A DNA stretch of 64,000 bases from Chrysomallon squamiferum (GCA_012295275.1 CM022669.1:13628672-13692671), one strand, 5' to 3'; positions 1-13,811 are shown, counted from the stretch's first letter. Made by a program: numbers and translations. The notes: generated by a model not told the origin, from the letters alone.

Positions 1-230
1 AAAATAATTTTATTTTATCATTTATTTCTCACCATGCTGGTAGTTCATCTGTTTTTTTGAAATAGAGACCTGCTGCTCAAACCGAAAAAAAAAAACACAC
101 AGGAATATTTTTTGACACTGAAGATTCTCCTTGTTATCGTATCTTGACTTGAGCATATTTGAAACAGAAAATAACCATATGTCTTAACTTGAGCTTATGT
201 TTACAATTAGATAATAATAATTATGCACGT

Positions 231-345
231 GTATTTAATTGCTTTCTATATGTTGAAAAACAGTAATTATGTCTTGAAATGTTTATTTAGGTGACTCAGT
301 TTTTAATTGCTTGTACCTACTTGAAAACAGCAATTATGTACACAT
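231..345 (+). repeat. Degenerate direct repeat, about 66-68 bp period
   Basis: The phrase 'tttaattgctt' followed by 'ttgaaaa(a)cag(t/c)aattatg' occurs near 234-271 and again near 301-338. A third partial copy of 'tttaattgctt' lies near 348. The surrounding block (140-220) repeats 'tcttgacttgagcatat' as 'tcttaacttgagcttat'. Confidence 0.5.
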
Positions 346-1001
346 ATTTAATTGCTTGGGTTATTATGTGCCGTAATTACGTACAGCGCATTCAGTTGCT
401 TTCGTTTTCCTGGGACAGTCTGAAAACGGCTACAAGAGCATTCTGTATTAAGACACGCCCGCTCTGGCCACAAAAATCAAACACGTTTATTCTGTGCCAG
501 AATTAGGTTAGTATGTTAATACTGCACAGCTGTTGTCTTTTTTCATCAGACTCTGTAACTAAATGTTACAAATGTTTGCGCATTCAAAGACACACAGTTC
601 TAGTCTAAATCTTTTGGCCACTTTCCAGGCATAATGAATAAAAAAATATTGTTGTTTTTTACCGCATTGGCCATTCTTATCACGTTAAAACATTTCTGAT
701 GTTATAATAGTCGTTTACACGACTCCCTTTTCTGTTTATTGAATCAGTGTATTAGGCTGATAATAAATGATATATATAAGAGATATGTCTTGTAACAATG
801 GAGGATATAATTATTCGAAATCTGACGCTTATTTCGACTGTTAAGGAAGTTTGTGGCTGGTTTATTTGATCATGTATAGGAATTAGACGCCAATTTGTTC
901 TCACTGGATTTTATCCTATCATCTGCGTCAATTTAGACTACATAAAACTTTCTCAAACTGGAATGTTCTGTTCTGAAAAAAAAATGTGTTGTTGTTTCTT
1001 T

Positions 1002-1218
1002 CTTTTTTTTTTTAAAGATTAATTAGGCTTCAATTGAACAAATTTATCTCCAAGGTTTTAATTTTTTTTTTTTTTTGATTAGATTATTTTTTTTATTTTA
1101 TTTTTTTTATTTAATATTTTTTAAATTTTATTTATTTATTTATTTTTATTTATTTTTTTTTTAATTGAATCGTTTTCACTTTTTTTTTTTTATTTATTTA
1201 TTTTTTTTTTTTTTTTTT
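1002..1218. repeat. T-rich low-complexity tract
   Basis: Almost pure T with scattered A (TTTTA/TTTA motifs). No other content is visible. Confidence 0.8.
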
Positions 1219-2022
1219 GTCCGTCAGTTAAATGTTACATTGAAACACTCATGCCAATCTTGGTTCACGATCATGAATTTTAGTTTTATGGCCAGTGTTG
1301 ATTTTACACAGGATTAGTTAGATAGAGATCGCGAAGTTTACAGCAGTTTGTCTCAACATAGTGGCGAACTCCCTAAACAGGATCAGTTTTAATTTGTTAT
1401 ATTTTCTGAACTTTTAATGTCGATGGCAAATTAAATCCTGCCTTACATTTGTTTTATGGACTATGTTAATGAATACGACCGTTTCGTACATATTCTAAAC
1501 GTGGTATAATCTAAAGATGCTCTATAATAATAGCATAAAAGTGTTTCAAAATCTTTGAGGGGTTGAGAAGGAGCAGAACTCCAAAAAAGAACCCCCATTG
1601 GTAACACGTTTTAGGTACGGTTGGTGTTATACTATCCTAGTTACCTTTGGGAAGGATCGATCGTAATACATAACAATCTTAGTGTCGTCTACTTAACCGC
1701 CCTGGGATAGGAACGTACGTATACAGTTTTTCAGAGAATGATTTTGTTAAAGAGCAAACATCTTATATATCGATAGCATGAATGTCGGTAATGCCATTTG
1801 AAAGGTTAAAGCCGACAACAACACAGGTGTATACATTCACCTGCATGTAATGCCACAGACACGTGGAAAATAAACAAAACACAAAGACAGAGAGCAGGAA
1901 CTAACTTTTTTTCTCTCAAAAGAAATATCTGTGATATGTAACTCAATGATAGAATGTTTTTGCCTGTTGAATCCTTTGGAGCATGATCGGTTCAAACTGT
2001 TCTTCTTAGATGGAACTCGCGC

Positions 2023-2220
2023 GCACACACACACAGACACACAGACACACAAACACACGGACACACAGAAACACACACAGAAACACACACAGACACACAC
2101 ACACACACACACACACAGACACACGGACACACACAGACACACAGACACACATACACACGGACACACACACACACACACACACACAGACACACGGACACAC
2201 AGACACACAGACACACAGAT
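2023..2220 (+). repeat. (CA)n-based array with CAGACA/CGGACA interruptions
   Basis: About 200 bp of ACACAC with regular ACACAG and ACACGG variants. All frames are open on both strands because of composition only. Confidence 0.9.
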
Positions 2221-2487
2221 ACAGGCCTTAAATTCACACAATTCATAAATTACAATTCATTTAACAAATATCCATCCAGCAAATCGCTGATGAATACATC
2301 ATCATCCTTATATCAGAACCACCTAATCTGAAATACTGTTGCATTATGAGACTGCATTACAGCCGAATATATAATACACAATGAACGTAAATGTACCTGA
2401 TGACCGTGTATTCTTGATGGTAGTATCTCTATGACATGTAACCACGTAATGAATTATTAGATCAATAAAACCGTCATACTGCTATAA

Positions 2488-2657
2488 GTTTAGCTAATCC
2501 ATTTGAGTCTTGATTGCAGAGCTCCTCTTGTAAAGGTTTCATTATTTTCTTACCCGGTAGCTTAATGAAGACTTGTTTAAGCGGTGACAGTTCATTAACA
2601 AGTTATTTACTTGTTTCGTGTCTCGTAATGTTATCCCATCTTTCAAAATTGGGCCGA
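2488..2657 (+). repeat. Dispersed repeat, copy 1 (inverted partner at 6488-6665)
   Basis: The reverse complement of this segment aligns with 6488-6665 along most of its length. The best block is about 62 bp containing 'aacttgttaatgaact', 'gcttaaacaagt' and 'ttcattaagc'. Flanking blocks share 'acaagagg', 'caatcaggactcaaa' with one mismatch, and 'ttagctaa'. No open frame and no clear terminal inverted repeats are seen. It may be a SINE or MITE remnant; the class is not determined. Confidence 0.65.
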
Positions 2658-3464
2658 GATTTCCAAACCAATTATTAAGGTTTAACTGCATTTAGAACTG
2701 TTACTTAATATTCATCTGGAGGTGTTACTTAATATTTGTTTAAAGATGTATGATAAAGAAAGAAAAACGAAGATGTTCTAAATTCAATAAAAACGTATCG
2801 AGATTGCTTTATGTAACGCAAAAAAAAAAAAAATAATAATAATAATAATAATAACTAAATCCAAAAACAATAATACAACCTAATAATACAACCTAATTTG
2901 TTTTCTTATTAACAGTAGATTTTTTTAAAAAAATTTTATTATTTCTTTTTTTTTTTTTTACATTTTAATTTTGAACGGGAAAAAACAAACAAAACAAACA
3001 ACAACAACAAACAACAACAACAATAAAAAAAAAACCCTTAAATTTGCAGAATATATTTAGACAATTTCTTTTCGTCTAACCAAAGGCATTATACGTATTC
3101 TAATGAAGTGAAGAACTGGATGACATATGGCACACCTGAAATCCCAGTCGTATTGTTTAATCAAGCAAAGAACCAATACTGACGATGTTTCGGCAGAAAT
3201 AGTTCTGTCGCACACGTAATTATGACACTGACATTTGAAATTCGCGCCAGTGTAGCAAGAGTGTGGGTTTTCTAATACGGTTAATAGGCCGTGGAACAGC
3301 ATCAGATATTCTGGCACGCAGTGAAATCACGTAAAGGTGACTGAAGCAATCTGTAATTGGCTAATTTATAATTTATGAAACGGTTATTATTAACGGGGAA
3401 AAGGAAGTACTTCGTATGACTTGAGGGGATAATAGTAGGATTTACGTCGTGATAATGATCAAGA

Positions 3465-3640
3465 AAACATGATGATGATTATGATGATGAATATGTTGAT
3501 TGTGATGATGAAAACATGATGATGTGGATTTGATGATGATTATGATTATGATGATGATTTGAATATCCTGTTGCTGCTGCTGATGATGATAATGTTAATA
3601 TGGATAATGATTATGAAGATGATGATGATCATCATGATCT
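3465..3640 (+). repeat. GAT/ATG triplet-rich imperfect array
   Basis: Repeated gatgatgat with TTG, TAT and GCT variants; short GATA-type motifs follow to about 3700. Confidence 0.8.
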
Positions 3641-4210
3641 TGAAGATTAATGTGATAGACTGATAGATAGCTAGACAGATAGCCAGACAGATAGATAATA
3701 ATGTTGCTATTAATTCCTTCCATAGATTAATTCATAACAAAGTTAAAATCACCGAAAGGTCAAATCCCAGCCAAGGATATAATCTGATAACGGATGACGT
3801 CATCTTTAACAGCACTGTTAACACAAAGTGCTCGAGCGGCCATTCCAAGAGGCGTAATTAGCACTGGGATGGCGTTTGAAATTAGCGCCATTGTCGAAAC
3901 GTCACGGGTTGAGAAACGCGTTCACTGGGTTGTTATTTTACCTCGCATCCTTGCAGAGACGCACGTTCGGCCGAGACTCCATTTGCTCTTGGCGATCAGC
4001 AGACGCCATTAATTACATTACAGACCCGACTGATTGTAATTACTGTAATAGAATGTTGTTTCTGGTTTTCGAATGGTGTTAGGACAGAGAAATGAGGTCT
4101 CGCTTGAAGAATCTGGAGTTTGTCATTACAGACCTTTTGTGGTGGTTTTGCTGATGTGATGCATTAAGTGGTATTAAATATGGAAAAAGCGAATCCACAG
4201 TATGCTTTGT

Positions 4211-4500
4211 TTTATATATATATATATATAATAGTGTAGATTTTAGATCGGACGTAGAGGGAAACACGTGCTGATATTATCAGTATCGTTATCATAATAA
4301 CAATAATAAAAAAGATATATAAAATAATATGTTGGACTATGTGTATGTGTATTTGTGTATGTGTGTGTATGTGTGTGTGTGTGTGTGTGTATATACACAT
4401 ATGCATTTATATATTAGTATATATGTGTGTGTCTGTTTGGATGTCGGTATGTGCGTAGATGTTTATGAGTCAGTGTGCGTGTTTGTCTGTATATGTGTCT
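4211..4500 (+). repeat. (TA)n and (TG)n microsatellites
   Basis: A TA run lies at about 4213-4232. TG-rich DNA runs from about 4337 to 4500 with a pure TG core near 4370-4390. Confidence 0.85.
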
Positions 4501-5863
4501 GTTATTACACTGTTACAGATTTTATTTATTGACACGTACAACTTAATAATTAATCCGTATGGCAGATCTAGTACACTCGCACTGACCTGACACAAATGGA
4601 AAAAGAACAGTGAGGATTACTTTTGTTATTAGTTTAAAAAGTAAAACAAACCAAAGGAAATTAAATTAAACATTATTTATTTAAGCGAAACAGCCGTGCT
4701 TGGCGAGTAAGGTTATACATAATTCACAGGTATAACTTTGATGTGACGTGATTAAAAAAGTTACGCTTTAATTACAGTCGAAATATCTGCACTGCATTCT
4801 CGTCTCAGGAGACCCGATATAAAAAAAAAAAAAAAAAAATTTCAAATTCACTTCCACTTCCAATTCCCACGTAATAATTGCGTTCCATCTGTTTTTAATA
4901 CTTCGACCCACCCACTGACGTTTTATTTTAGAATTCCCAAATGTTGATCAGAGCTAGAGAATTAATTAATTAAAAACATTGTACTTTTTAGTACTTGTTT
5001 ATAGATCTGCAAAAAATGAAACCAGGAAGAAGTGCATCATCCGCAATTTTTTTTTTTTTTTTTTTTTCTTAAATTTAATTTTATTTAATTTTTTTTATAA
5101 ATGTTTTTAAATGTTTTGTTTTCAGCTTCAATTTCTGTTTTGTTTATTCATGATGAAATTAATTTCATATTAAAATGTTTGCCCACCACCTTCATAATCT
5201 TCATTCCTCAATCCCTGGTCTGCTCATTTTACTGGTATTATTTTGGATGAAATGTTCAACACTTTTCTGCTTTTCTGGAACCGCTCCCGATAGTCACTGC
5301 ATTAACGACGTCATCTTTAATGTTATGTCAATACATTTAAGCAGCTCTAGATCCGCTCCTGAATTCTAAAGCCTACACACATTCATTTGCAAAACATTAT
5401 GTTTTTAAATCGATACCCAGTTAACGATATTGGATGTCATAGACTGGCTGCTTATTTATTTATTTATTTTGTTTAACAAACCTGACACGCGGTATTCTCT
5501 AGACAATCAAACAGCAATTATATATATATATAAAAATATATATATATATGTATTATTTCTGTGTGATGTCCTCTTGTTTTGAATGTGGTTGTATGTAAAA
5601 CGACTAGCTGTGTATTAATTCAAGCGTACAACGAAAAAGATTTTTTTTTTTTTTTTCAAAAAGCAAGAAAGATCGGGAACTTTTTGATGATCGTTGAAAC
5701 AAACAGCCGCAGGGACAAAACCACACTTTGAGTGCCTCTGGTGTATTTATTCTGATTCATACTTGATAAAGGCAGCCAGTGGATTAAATTTTGCGCAGTG
5801 TGAAGAAAAACAAGCTGTGTGTTTAATATAATGTGTTTAGATACAGATCTGAGTCTTCGACGG

Positions 5864-6010
5864 CTTACTTCTTCATTTGAGCTGAAATTATTTAACTGGC
5901 TCAATCCTGTACGACTTGACGTCACTAGACAAGACTGAACTATGTGAAGTCTTCTTTGGCTTACTTCTTCATATGAGTTGAAATTACGTCACTGCCTCCA
6001 GTCCATACGA
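5864..6010 (+). repeat. Tandem duplication, 96-bp period
   Basis: 'cttacttcttcat' starts at 5864 and again at 5960. About 50 bp after each start align with roughly 80 % identity, ending in 'tacga'. The first copy contains the octamer TGACGTCA at 5917. Confidence 0.65.
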
Positions 6011-6127
6011 AATAAAATGATTAAGTATGTCTTTTCCTGTCTGGGGGAAATAAATATGAAACATAATCTTCTAGTAACCGATAAATATATTTGATATTTT
6101 GGCGATAGCGGCTTTTATTTCTTGAGC

Positions 6128-6131
<4 letters not shown>

Positions 6132-6221
<90 letters not shown>

Positions 6222-6266
6222 GTCTGTCTCTGTCTCTGTCTCTCTTTCTGTCTCTCTGTCTCTATG

Positions 6267-6309
<43 letters not shown>
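6132..6309 (+). repeat. Compound (CT)n-(CA)n microsatellite
   Basis: (CT)n at about 6132-6217, a mixed CTGT/CTCT block, then (CA)n at about 6268-6309. Confidence 0.95.
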
Positions 6310-6314
<5 letters not shown>

Positions 6315-6487
6315 ACACAGTGACACTTATACATTTACACATATCTAATCTAAACAGAGTTTCAATAGGAATATATATTTCTGAAAAATATTTACTGACC
6401 TAGGTATCCAGATGTTAACTAACAACGTTAAAGTGAAATAAACGTTAAGAATTCGAACATTTTAAATGAAATCAAGCCTTAAGAATC

Positions 6488-6665
6488 GGGCTGACAATTT
6501 TATAGCAGGGGACTGTTTATAGAGGTATGAAACAAGTAATTAACTTGTTAATGAACTATCATAGCTTAAACAAGTGTTCATTAAGCGGTTGGTGAAATTA
6601 ATAATAATAATACACGTCACAAGAGGTATTCTGCCAATCAGGACTCAAACATGTTAGCTAACCAA
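6488..6665 (-). repeat. Dispersed repeat, copy 2 (inverted relative to 2488-2657)
   Basis: It matches the reverse complement of 2488-2657. The best-conserved core is 6528-6590, which contains the palindromic 'caagtaattaacttg'. Blocks at 6618-6665 are also conserved. An ATA-rich insertion at 6596-6612 is absent from copy 1. Confidence 0.65.
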
Positions 6666-6937
6666 CGTAACAGTGGTTCTGATTTAGAAGCATATACTTT
6701 TAATGAGGTGTATTTAAGCGCATGCTCGAAATTCGGCACTGTTTACTTCCTGGTTTAGTAGCTCCGTGTTTTAACTTCGATTACGTCAGAGTCACGTTAA
6801 AATCCGATTAATTCATGGTAATGTGGGTAATTTTTTTACAGTCTCGTTTGATCTTCTTTGAATTGGGTTCGTAGAAATTCCTGCATGAAGAATGAGGATA
6901 TTTTTTTATTTCTTTTCTTCTTTTTAATTTGTTTTTC

Positions 6938-6940
<3 letters not shown>

Positions 6941-6971
<31 letters not shown>

Positions 6972-6983
6972 TCTTTATTTATT

Positions 6984-7072
<89 letters not shown>
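6941..7072 (+). repeat. Compound (ATT)n-(CT)n-(CA)n microsatellite
   Basis: ATT triplets at about 6941-6971, CT at about 6988-7047, CA at about 7047-7071. Confidence 0.95.
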
Positions 7073-7080
<8 letters not shown>

Positions 7081-7722
7081 TCCAATAAAAGGAATTTCTG
7101 AATGAAGTAAATCCATTCCATATAGACGTGGGCGTACATCATAAGACAGCAGGGGACAGCACATTTGTGCTTTTATCCTTGCAAGACTTGTTGAAAAATC
7201 AACGCCTCTCTTTCCATTCAACCAAACAGCAACAAAATCTGAAATCATTAACTTTCACCTATGATATCTTTGTACGTCGTGAAGGACGACAATTATTAAC
7301 AAATTTCAGACCAGATTGTTAACATCGCTGCTACAGCATCCTGTAAAATTACACCAAACTAAGCTAATTCGTCATCGTGTCACAGATTCAACCACATCCA
7401 CCGCGTCTGTTACGACGACGACTGCTGTTTGACATTTAATGGCTGGGATGTACTTTTGCTCCCCGTAATTACAATATAATTTCAGAGCACCGCGCATCCG
7501 AATATAACTCAAATTAACAATGGAAAAAAAAAAGACAGAGGGCCTAGTTTCGGGCACGTTATAAATGACCCTTCTTTCTCTTTTAAATGAACTATAAATA
7601 TTCAAATAACGCCGCAATCATTTGTTCCTAGTGTAATTGGGATGGAGATTTTTATTCCAGTTAGGCGAAAAGGACCATCTCGTTTAATGGTGGTGCTTTG
7701 CTAAATTCACTGAGGGCTAATA

Positions 7723-8305
7723 GTTATTTATGTGGCAGTTTATAAGTCAGTCAAACGATTATTTCGTAAAGAATGACCTAAACTGTACTGAATCATTTGG
7801 TATTAATTGTCTTCATAAAAAATGAGCACGATTATAAGACAGTTTCTAAGTTAGATAAATAATCGTTTAAGAGAATTGTTTGTATTAAGTATTGCCATAA
7901 AAGAAACGATGAAAGGACGTATTTGTAGTTTTATACAGCATTTTTTTCTTCTCTTTTTTTCTATTTAATTATTTGTTTTAAATTTATTCATAGAAATTAT
8001 ACAATTTAGTCGCGTGAAGGCAATAAAGTTATTTATGTGGCAAATTCTTATTAGTTAAATAATTATTTCATAAAATAATTAACATTGTTGTGTTCAAATT
8101 TTTTGAATTAATTATCTTAATAGACGGGAGTGTGCCGGGGTATATTTTACAATTACTTATTTCTATTTAATTATTTTTACATAGTAAAGAGACGATCTTG
8201 TTCAGTGATAAAACATTAACCTGCTATAGCAGATTCTGAGTTAAATAATTATTTAACAAAGTTTTACAATTATTATTCGGTGTTAAACACCGTCTTCGTG
8301 TAATA
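7723..8305 (+). repeat. Degenerate long-period tandem array
   Basis: Segments starting near 7723 and 8029 both begin 'gttatttatgtggca' and align loosely for about 105 bp ('attattt(c)', 'taattnncttnata'). Shorter related segments begin near 7833 and 8218, both with 'agattctnagtta'-like and 'aataat(c/t)(g/a)ttta' blocks. This suggests about four diverged units of irregular spacing. Confidence 0.45.
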
Positions 8306-8835
8306 CACCGTAGATCTCATATCAGTGCACCTCTGTGATTTGTCTCTCATTGTTACCAGTGCTCATAACGCATATCAAAGGCTATGTTATTACTTATCCT
8401 GTATGAAAAAAAAGCATACAGACAATTCGTTGTTGTTGATGGAAAGACGTAACAGGTTTCCTCTGAAGTCTGTACGATGTGTCATCACTGACAATCTGAG
8501 CCGGTGATAGGAAATTAATTAACGTACATGAAAGTGAGCGTTTAACTTACTTCAGAGAAATAAAATTTATTTTAAGCAGTCTGCATCAAGCCATCTGTTA
8601 TTACCTGTCATTTGTGTGACTGATACAGATAAATGAATGGACAGATGGATAAAGGAAGGAAATAAGATGTAAAAAGACATGTTTCATAAAATGTAGAAAC
8701 AACAGAGAGATATAAAAAATGTACATTCATTTACGAATATAAATGCAAAGAGATATGCTGACATATACACTGACATATGCACACGTAGATACACACACAT
8801 ATATGTGTACAGACATAAAAACACATTGCATACGT

Positions 8836-8846
8836 TTATATATATA

Positions 8847-8904
<58 letters not shown>

Positions 8905-8905
8905 C
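8836..8905. repeat. (TA)n-(TG)n-(TA)n microsatellite
   Basis: Alternating TA and TG runs, able to fold on themselves. CA-rich DNA flanks it at 8760-9000. Confidence 0.9.
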
Positions 8906-9118
8906 AATACAACATTTTTATATACACTGTCACACATACTGATAAACATACACATACATACACATGTACATAAACACTCAGACACACACATACACAAATG
9001 AAAAATCGCAATCGAAACTAATGTAGATATAAACAACTATTTTAACACAGGTATCGCATTTCTGCTACCAGATCTATACTCCACAATCAGGTTTTAACAA
9101 TAATTGTTTTTACGCTGG

Positions 9119-9121
<3 letters not shown>

Positions 9122-9212
<91 letters not shown>
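9122..9212 (+). repeat. (CT)n microsatellite
   Basis: About 90 bp of uninterrupted CT. Confidence 0.97.
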
Positions 9213-9214
<2 letters not shown>

Positions 9215-9239
9215 ATACGTAATTCGTATTTGTACAACG

Positions 9240-9640
9240 AAAACCGAAGCATGATGAAAACCTGATAAAGTCTATTATTAACTTTAGCTGTTCAAATACG
9301 TAAGTAAACGTTTGTCTCGGCTTTCAGTAACACACAGCAGCTGTTTGCTATATTAATAACGCAGCTTCACTTTAATACACTGGACAGACGAAGTCGCGGA
9401 CAAGGTATAACTGCAATGATTGTATTGTCGCGTTTAGCGTAAAAGGTCGGTCGGTTATAGTGACACAACAATCAATTTATACTTATTACAAACACCATTC
9501 TCTGTGTACGGCAAAACCCACGGGTCACACCTGTTTGTAAATCTCATTTTATTGTCGATTTTGGCTGTTTTACTACTTCGTCACCAACTTTTAATAGATC
9601 GCTTACCCGCACATTAACAATGATGTCAGGACATTTACGA
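9240..9640. other. Non-repetitive island, nothing recognisable
   Basis: About 400 bp without simple repeats and somewhat richer in CpG than its surroundings. No supported exon is seen. It could hold regulatory DNA, but nothing specific shows this. Confidence 0.4.
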
Positions 9641-9957
9641 TGGTTTTGCTCGTGTGTATATATTTTTCTGAAGTTGTTATTGTTTTTTTTGTTTTTGTTG
9701 TTTTTAAATGGTGGATATTTCTTTTCTTTTTTTTATGTATTATGTGTTCGGTTGTTATAGGCCTCGTTTAGAGTGTTTTAGGTTCTCTTCGTTGTTTAGA
9801 ACAATAGGAAAACCCACCACGTTGTCGAAATTAAAAGAGTGGCAGTCCTCCGTCAGGGACATAAAGAGTTATTTTAGTCAAGGGTAGACGTATTTTTATT
9901 ATTATTTTATCTGTGTTTATTTCAACAGTAAAAATAGTATACCTCTACATACATGTT

Positions 9958-10108
<151 letters not shown>

Positions 10109-10439
10109 TCTTATTGCTCATTTGAAACATCTTTATAAGATACCCAGAACTATTATGAGTGTTTGAGTGTAATATACTGAAACGTATTGACTGAAACTTT
10201 TAGACTGCTGGTTTGAACTGAATATTGCAATCGTAAGACATAACCATATTTATGTATCATCTAAATACATTTAGCATTTGTTTTATTTTTTTCGCTACTG
10301 CAGACATATCACTGAAGTCTATGCACTCGATATTAAGACAAAGAAGATTCCAATTCGTGTTAGTTCTCCTACAGATACTAATAGTTATGTTAATCTAGAT
10401 AATATTATTATGTCCTTATCGTAAGTTTAAATATAAATA

Positions 10440-10473
10440 CATACGTATATATACATATACAGACATACATAGA

Positions 10474-10505
<32 letters not shown>

Positions 10506-10588
10506 AATACACATGCACACACACATATGTACATATGTATGTATGTATGTGTGTGTGTATGTGTGTGTGTATGTGTGTATATATATAT
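10440..10588 (+). repeat. TA/TG/TATG mixed microsatellite
   Basis: Runs of tatg, tgtg and tata. Confidence 0.9.
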
Positions 10589-11182
10589 GCAAATGAATAT
10601 AAAATGAATGTGAACCGTGCAAAGCCTTTAGCGACAAAAAAGAGGTTTTGTTTCTTCATTGTTTTTTTTTTTTTGTTGTTGTTTGTTTGTTTCTTCTTTG
10701 TTTTTTCTAACACCAAGACACATTAATACTGAAGCTCGGAGCCTCAGTTTAAATCGATGTGACATTTCTAACTAATACACATAAACATGTCTGCAGAATT
10801 AACTCATTTCCTCTTTCGTGTTTTCTAATTTGCTTTAAAATGGGCTCTGTGTCTTTCACTCAGTTTTCTGTCCGGTGTAATGTGTCTGTCACTAACTCGA
10901 CTCCTCCATCTCTGTCTCGTATCTTTTGAAGAATTTTTTTTTTTTTTTTTACCGTCTGAGAGGCGGTGTGGTGTGGGTGGGTATGTCAGTGAATATGTGG
11001 GTTTTTTTTTTTCGATTGTATATAAACAATTAAATTGACAGTCTTAATATTATTATAAATAATAATCGTTTATTTTGAGTTTATTTTATTTTATTTCATG
11101 TATCTCATTTATTTGTTTGTTTATTTATTTGTATATATGTGTGTATGTATGTATGCATATTTGCATATTTGCATATATGTGC

Positions 11183-11189
11183 ATGAGTC

Positions 11190-11233
<44 letters not shown>
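11183..11233 (+). repeat. (GT)n microsatellite
   Basis: About 40 bp of GT preceded by TATG/TGCA motifs from 11130. Confidence 0.95.
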
Positions 11234-11235
<2 letters not shown>

Positions 11236-11704
11236 TTTTCAAATTCCGTGGATATGTTTGTTACCATTTGTGACCCGTGTGAGGTTTTCATTTTGTGCTT
11301 AACATATACATACACCCTTACTAACAATGACAATAAAAAATATAAATTAACTTCGGTCAGGCAGTACAAAATCGTACAGAACTATGAAGAAAATGTGACA
11401 GAAACAAAGAAAGAGTAACACAAAACACGAAACAGCGTGTATCCCATATAGCCAGAACAGCTTAATACTGTTACTCGCAAAAACACAAACACATCTCAGG
11501 ATCATCCATATCTTTATATCTCAAAGCCTTTGTTAACATTTTTCTTTTGACAATGTAAAAAGAAAATCCACTGAACAAGCAAGCATGCAGACAACCCCAA
11601 AATTCATACTTGTGAAAAAAATAAATAAAGAAAGAAACAAAATAATGAAAAGAAGAGGAAAGCTGCTTAAGTTTGCTTCGTGATCTTTGTTACACAAACA
11701 TGGC

Positions 11705-11707
<3 letters not shown>

Positions 11708-11752
<45 letters not shown>
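11708..11752 (+). repeat. (CA)n microsatellite
   Basis: About 44 bp of CA. Confidence 0.95.
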
Positions 11753-11755
<3 letters not shown>

Positions 11756-12090
11756 CAGCTGAGACTGACAAGGTATGTCAGTAAGAAAATGAGCAGACTT
11801 ATTATGACGACGATAAAAGTGTCGAGTTCAGTAGTAAACTCTCGTGCTCGAGTAGTCAGATTCCAGTCAACGCAGATAACGTTACGCTCCTGTCTTTACG
11901 ACAGAAACAGAGTCAGCAGTAAACACACAGTCTTGTGTTTGTTCTACGACACTGGTCGATGTTTCCGTACAGTGCAATCTACGCTTTGTTTGCTCTACAC
12001 TGAATCATAAATAAAAACCTATAAACATAAATACACACACATACGCACTTGTAAAGTGTTGCAAATCAGATAAAAGAAAAGTGCACAAAG

Positions 12091-12296
<206 letters not shown>

Positions 12297-12401
12297 CATA
12301 AGCTCTCATGTTCTTTCCTTCTCTGCTACTAAGTCTCTATCTCAGTTCTCAGTGCCTCGCGCAAGCAACACGCAATCTGACATCAGTTTTCTATCTTAAC
12401 A

Positions 12402-12524
12402 GTGGTAGTAGTAACAATAGTAGCAGTATTATAGTATATATAGTAATGGTAGTTGTAGTAGAAGTAGCAATAATAGTAGTAGTAGTTGTTGCAGTAATGA
12501 TATTAATAATAGAAGTAGTAGTAA

Positions 12525-12555
<31 letters not shown>

Positions 12556-12632
12556 CGTAGTTGTAGTTGCAGGTGTTGTAGTAGTAGTAGTTGTTGTTGT
12601 AGTAGAGGTAATCGTAGCAGTATTAATCGTAG
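12402..12632 (+). repeat. TAG/GTA triplet array
   Basis: About 230 bp keeping a 3-bp register (tag, taa, tat, ttg, gta). The predicted valine-rich peptide is composition only. Confidence 0.85.
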
Positions 12633-13015
12633 AATCGCTCGTACACTGGTGTCGTATCGGTAGCTCTGGATAGTTACAGCAGTGCTAGCTGTGTAGTTTT
12701 ATAATAATTACATCTTCAAAAAAAAAAAAGATACTTCAGCCTTTGATGAATGAAATGGAATTTGAAAACACTTCACAGCTGCATTATTCATCGAGCTGGC
12801 AAAATGGCTCACAGCTTCCTAATATTTAGTTATTTTTGTCTTACGAGGTGTGAGTTATTTCTGTTTACTTAGTTATTAACGGTCCTGTCATGACAATTCT
12901 GATAAGCTCGTCAGAATGGACAAGTTACGGACGTATTTAGAAATAAATTAAACGGGAAATAACAGGTGAATTATTTTTTAACTTTTTTTTCATCGTCTTT
13001 TTTATATGTGCATCT

Positions 13016-13017
<2 letters not shown>

Positions 13018-13046
<29 letters not shown>

Positions 13047-13172
13047 TCTTTTCTCTAAATATAAATATATATATATATATATATATATGTATGATTGTAT
13101 GAATGCATGTATGTGTGTGTGTGTCTGTGTGTTTTTGTGTGTGTTTGTGTGTGTGTGTGTTTGTGTGTGTGT
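13018..13172 (+). repeat. CT, TA and TG microsatellites
   Basis: CTCT/CTGT at 13018-13048, TA at 13063-13088, TG with TTTG variants at 13110-13172. Confidence 0.9.
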
Positions 13173-13479
13173 ATAGGTTTAGTTAATAACCATTTTGTTC
13201 GGTAAATGACAGCGGGAAATTAGATTTCTATATTAATTTGCTTATCTTTTAGTAAATATAACATATTTATCTACATTTACCTTTATTTAAGTTATGAGTG
13301 TACTGAAAAAGATATATTAGTAATTTTCAACCTTAATAATAAAAAGGCCCAGTAAAGAGAGAGAGAGAAAAAAGTGTGTTTGCTTAATGGATAAATTCAT
13401 ACTTGATAGTTTTTCAATTTTCAAAATTTATTTGAATTATTTGTATACTGGAAAAGTCTGTCAATAACAATTTTTTTAA

Positions 13480-13568
13480 TTTTAAATTTATTTATTTATT
13501 TATTTATTATTATTATTTTTTTTTTATTTAAATAATTATTTATTTTTTTTTTTTTTTTTTTTTTTTTT
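13480..13568. repeat. TTTA/T-rich tract
   Basis: TTTA repeats running into a poly-T run of about 30. Confidence 0.85.
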
Positions 13569-13811
13569 AACGTGTCAATGTAGAAAGATAATATATTTCC
13601 TAAGTGAGAAAAGACAACTTAACATTTTCTGTTAGAAAACAAAATTACCAGAACACCATAAGTGTGCTGACAACCAACAGATGGTGAAAATTTGAGCTGA
13701 AACCAAATGAGAAAGATGTACATTTATTTTAAACTATCAGTGTTTAAAATTACCTTTATAGACGTTTTCTACTGCTAATTAACATATCAAAAAAGCATAC
13801 AAAATAAAAAA

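Noticed and set aside
1837-2248. Overlapping open frames of 66-134 codons on both strands
   Set aside because: They are translations of a (CA)n array (Thr-His or Cys-Val dipeptides). The same applies to frames in the CT/GA, TATG, ATT and TTTA arrays throughout the window.
3755-3775. B-box-like 'ggtcaaatccc', considered as a tRNA or SINE promoter
   Set aside because: No A box at the right distance and no cloverleaf can be folded.
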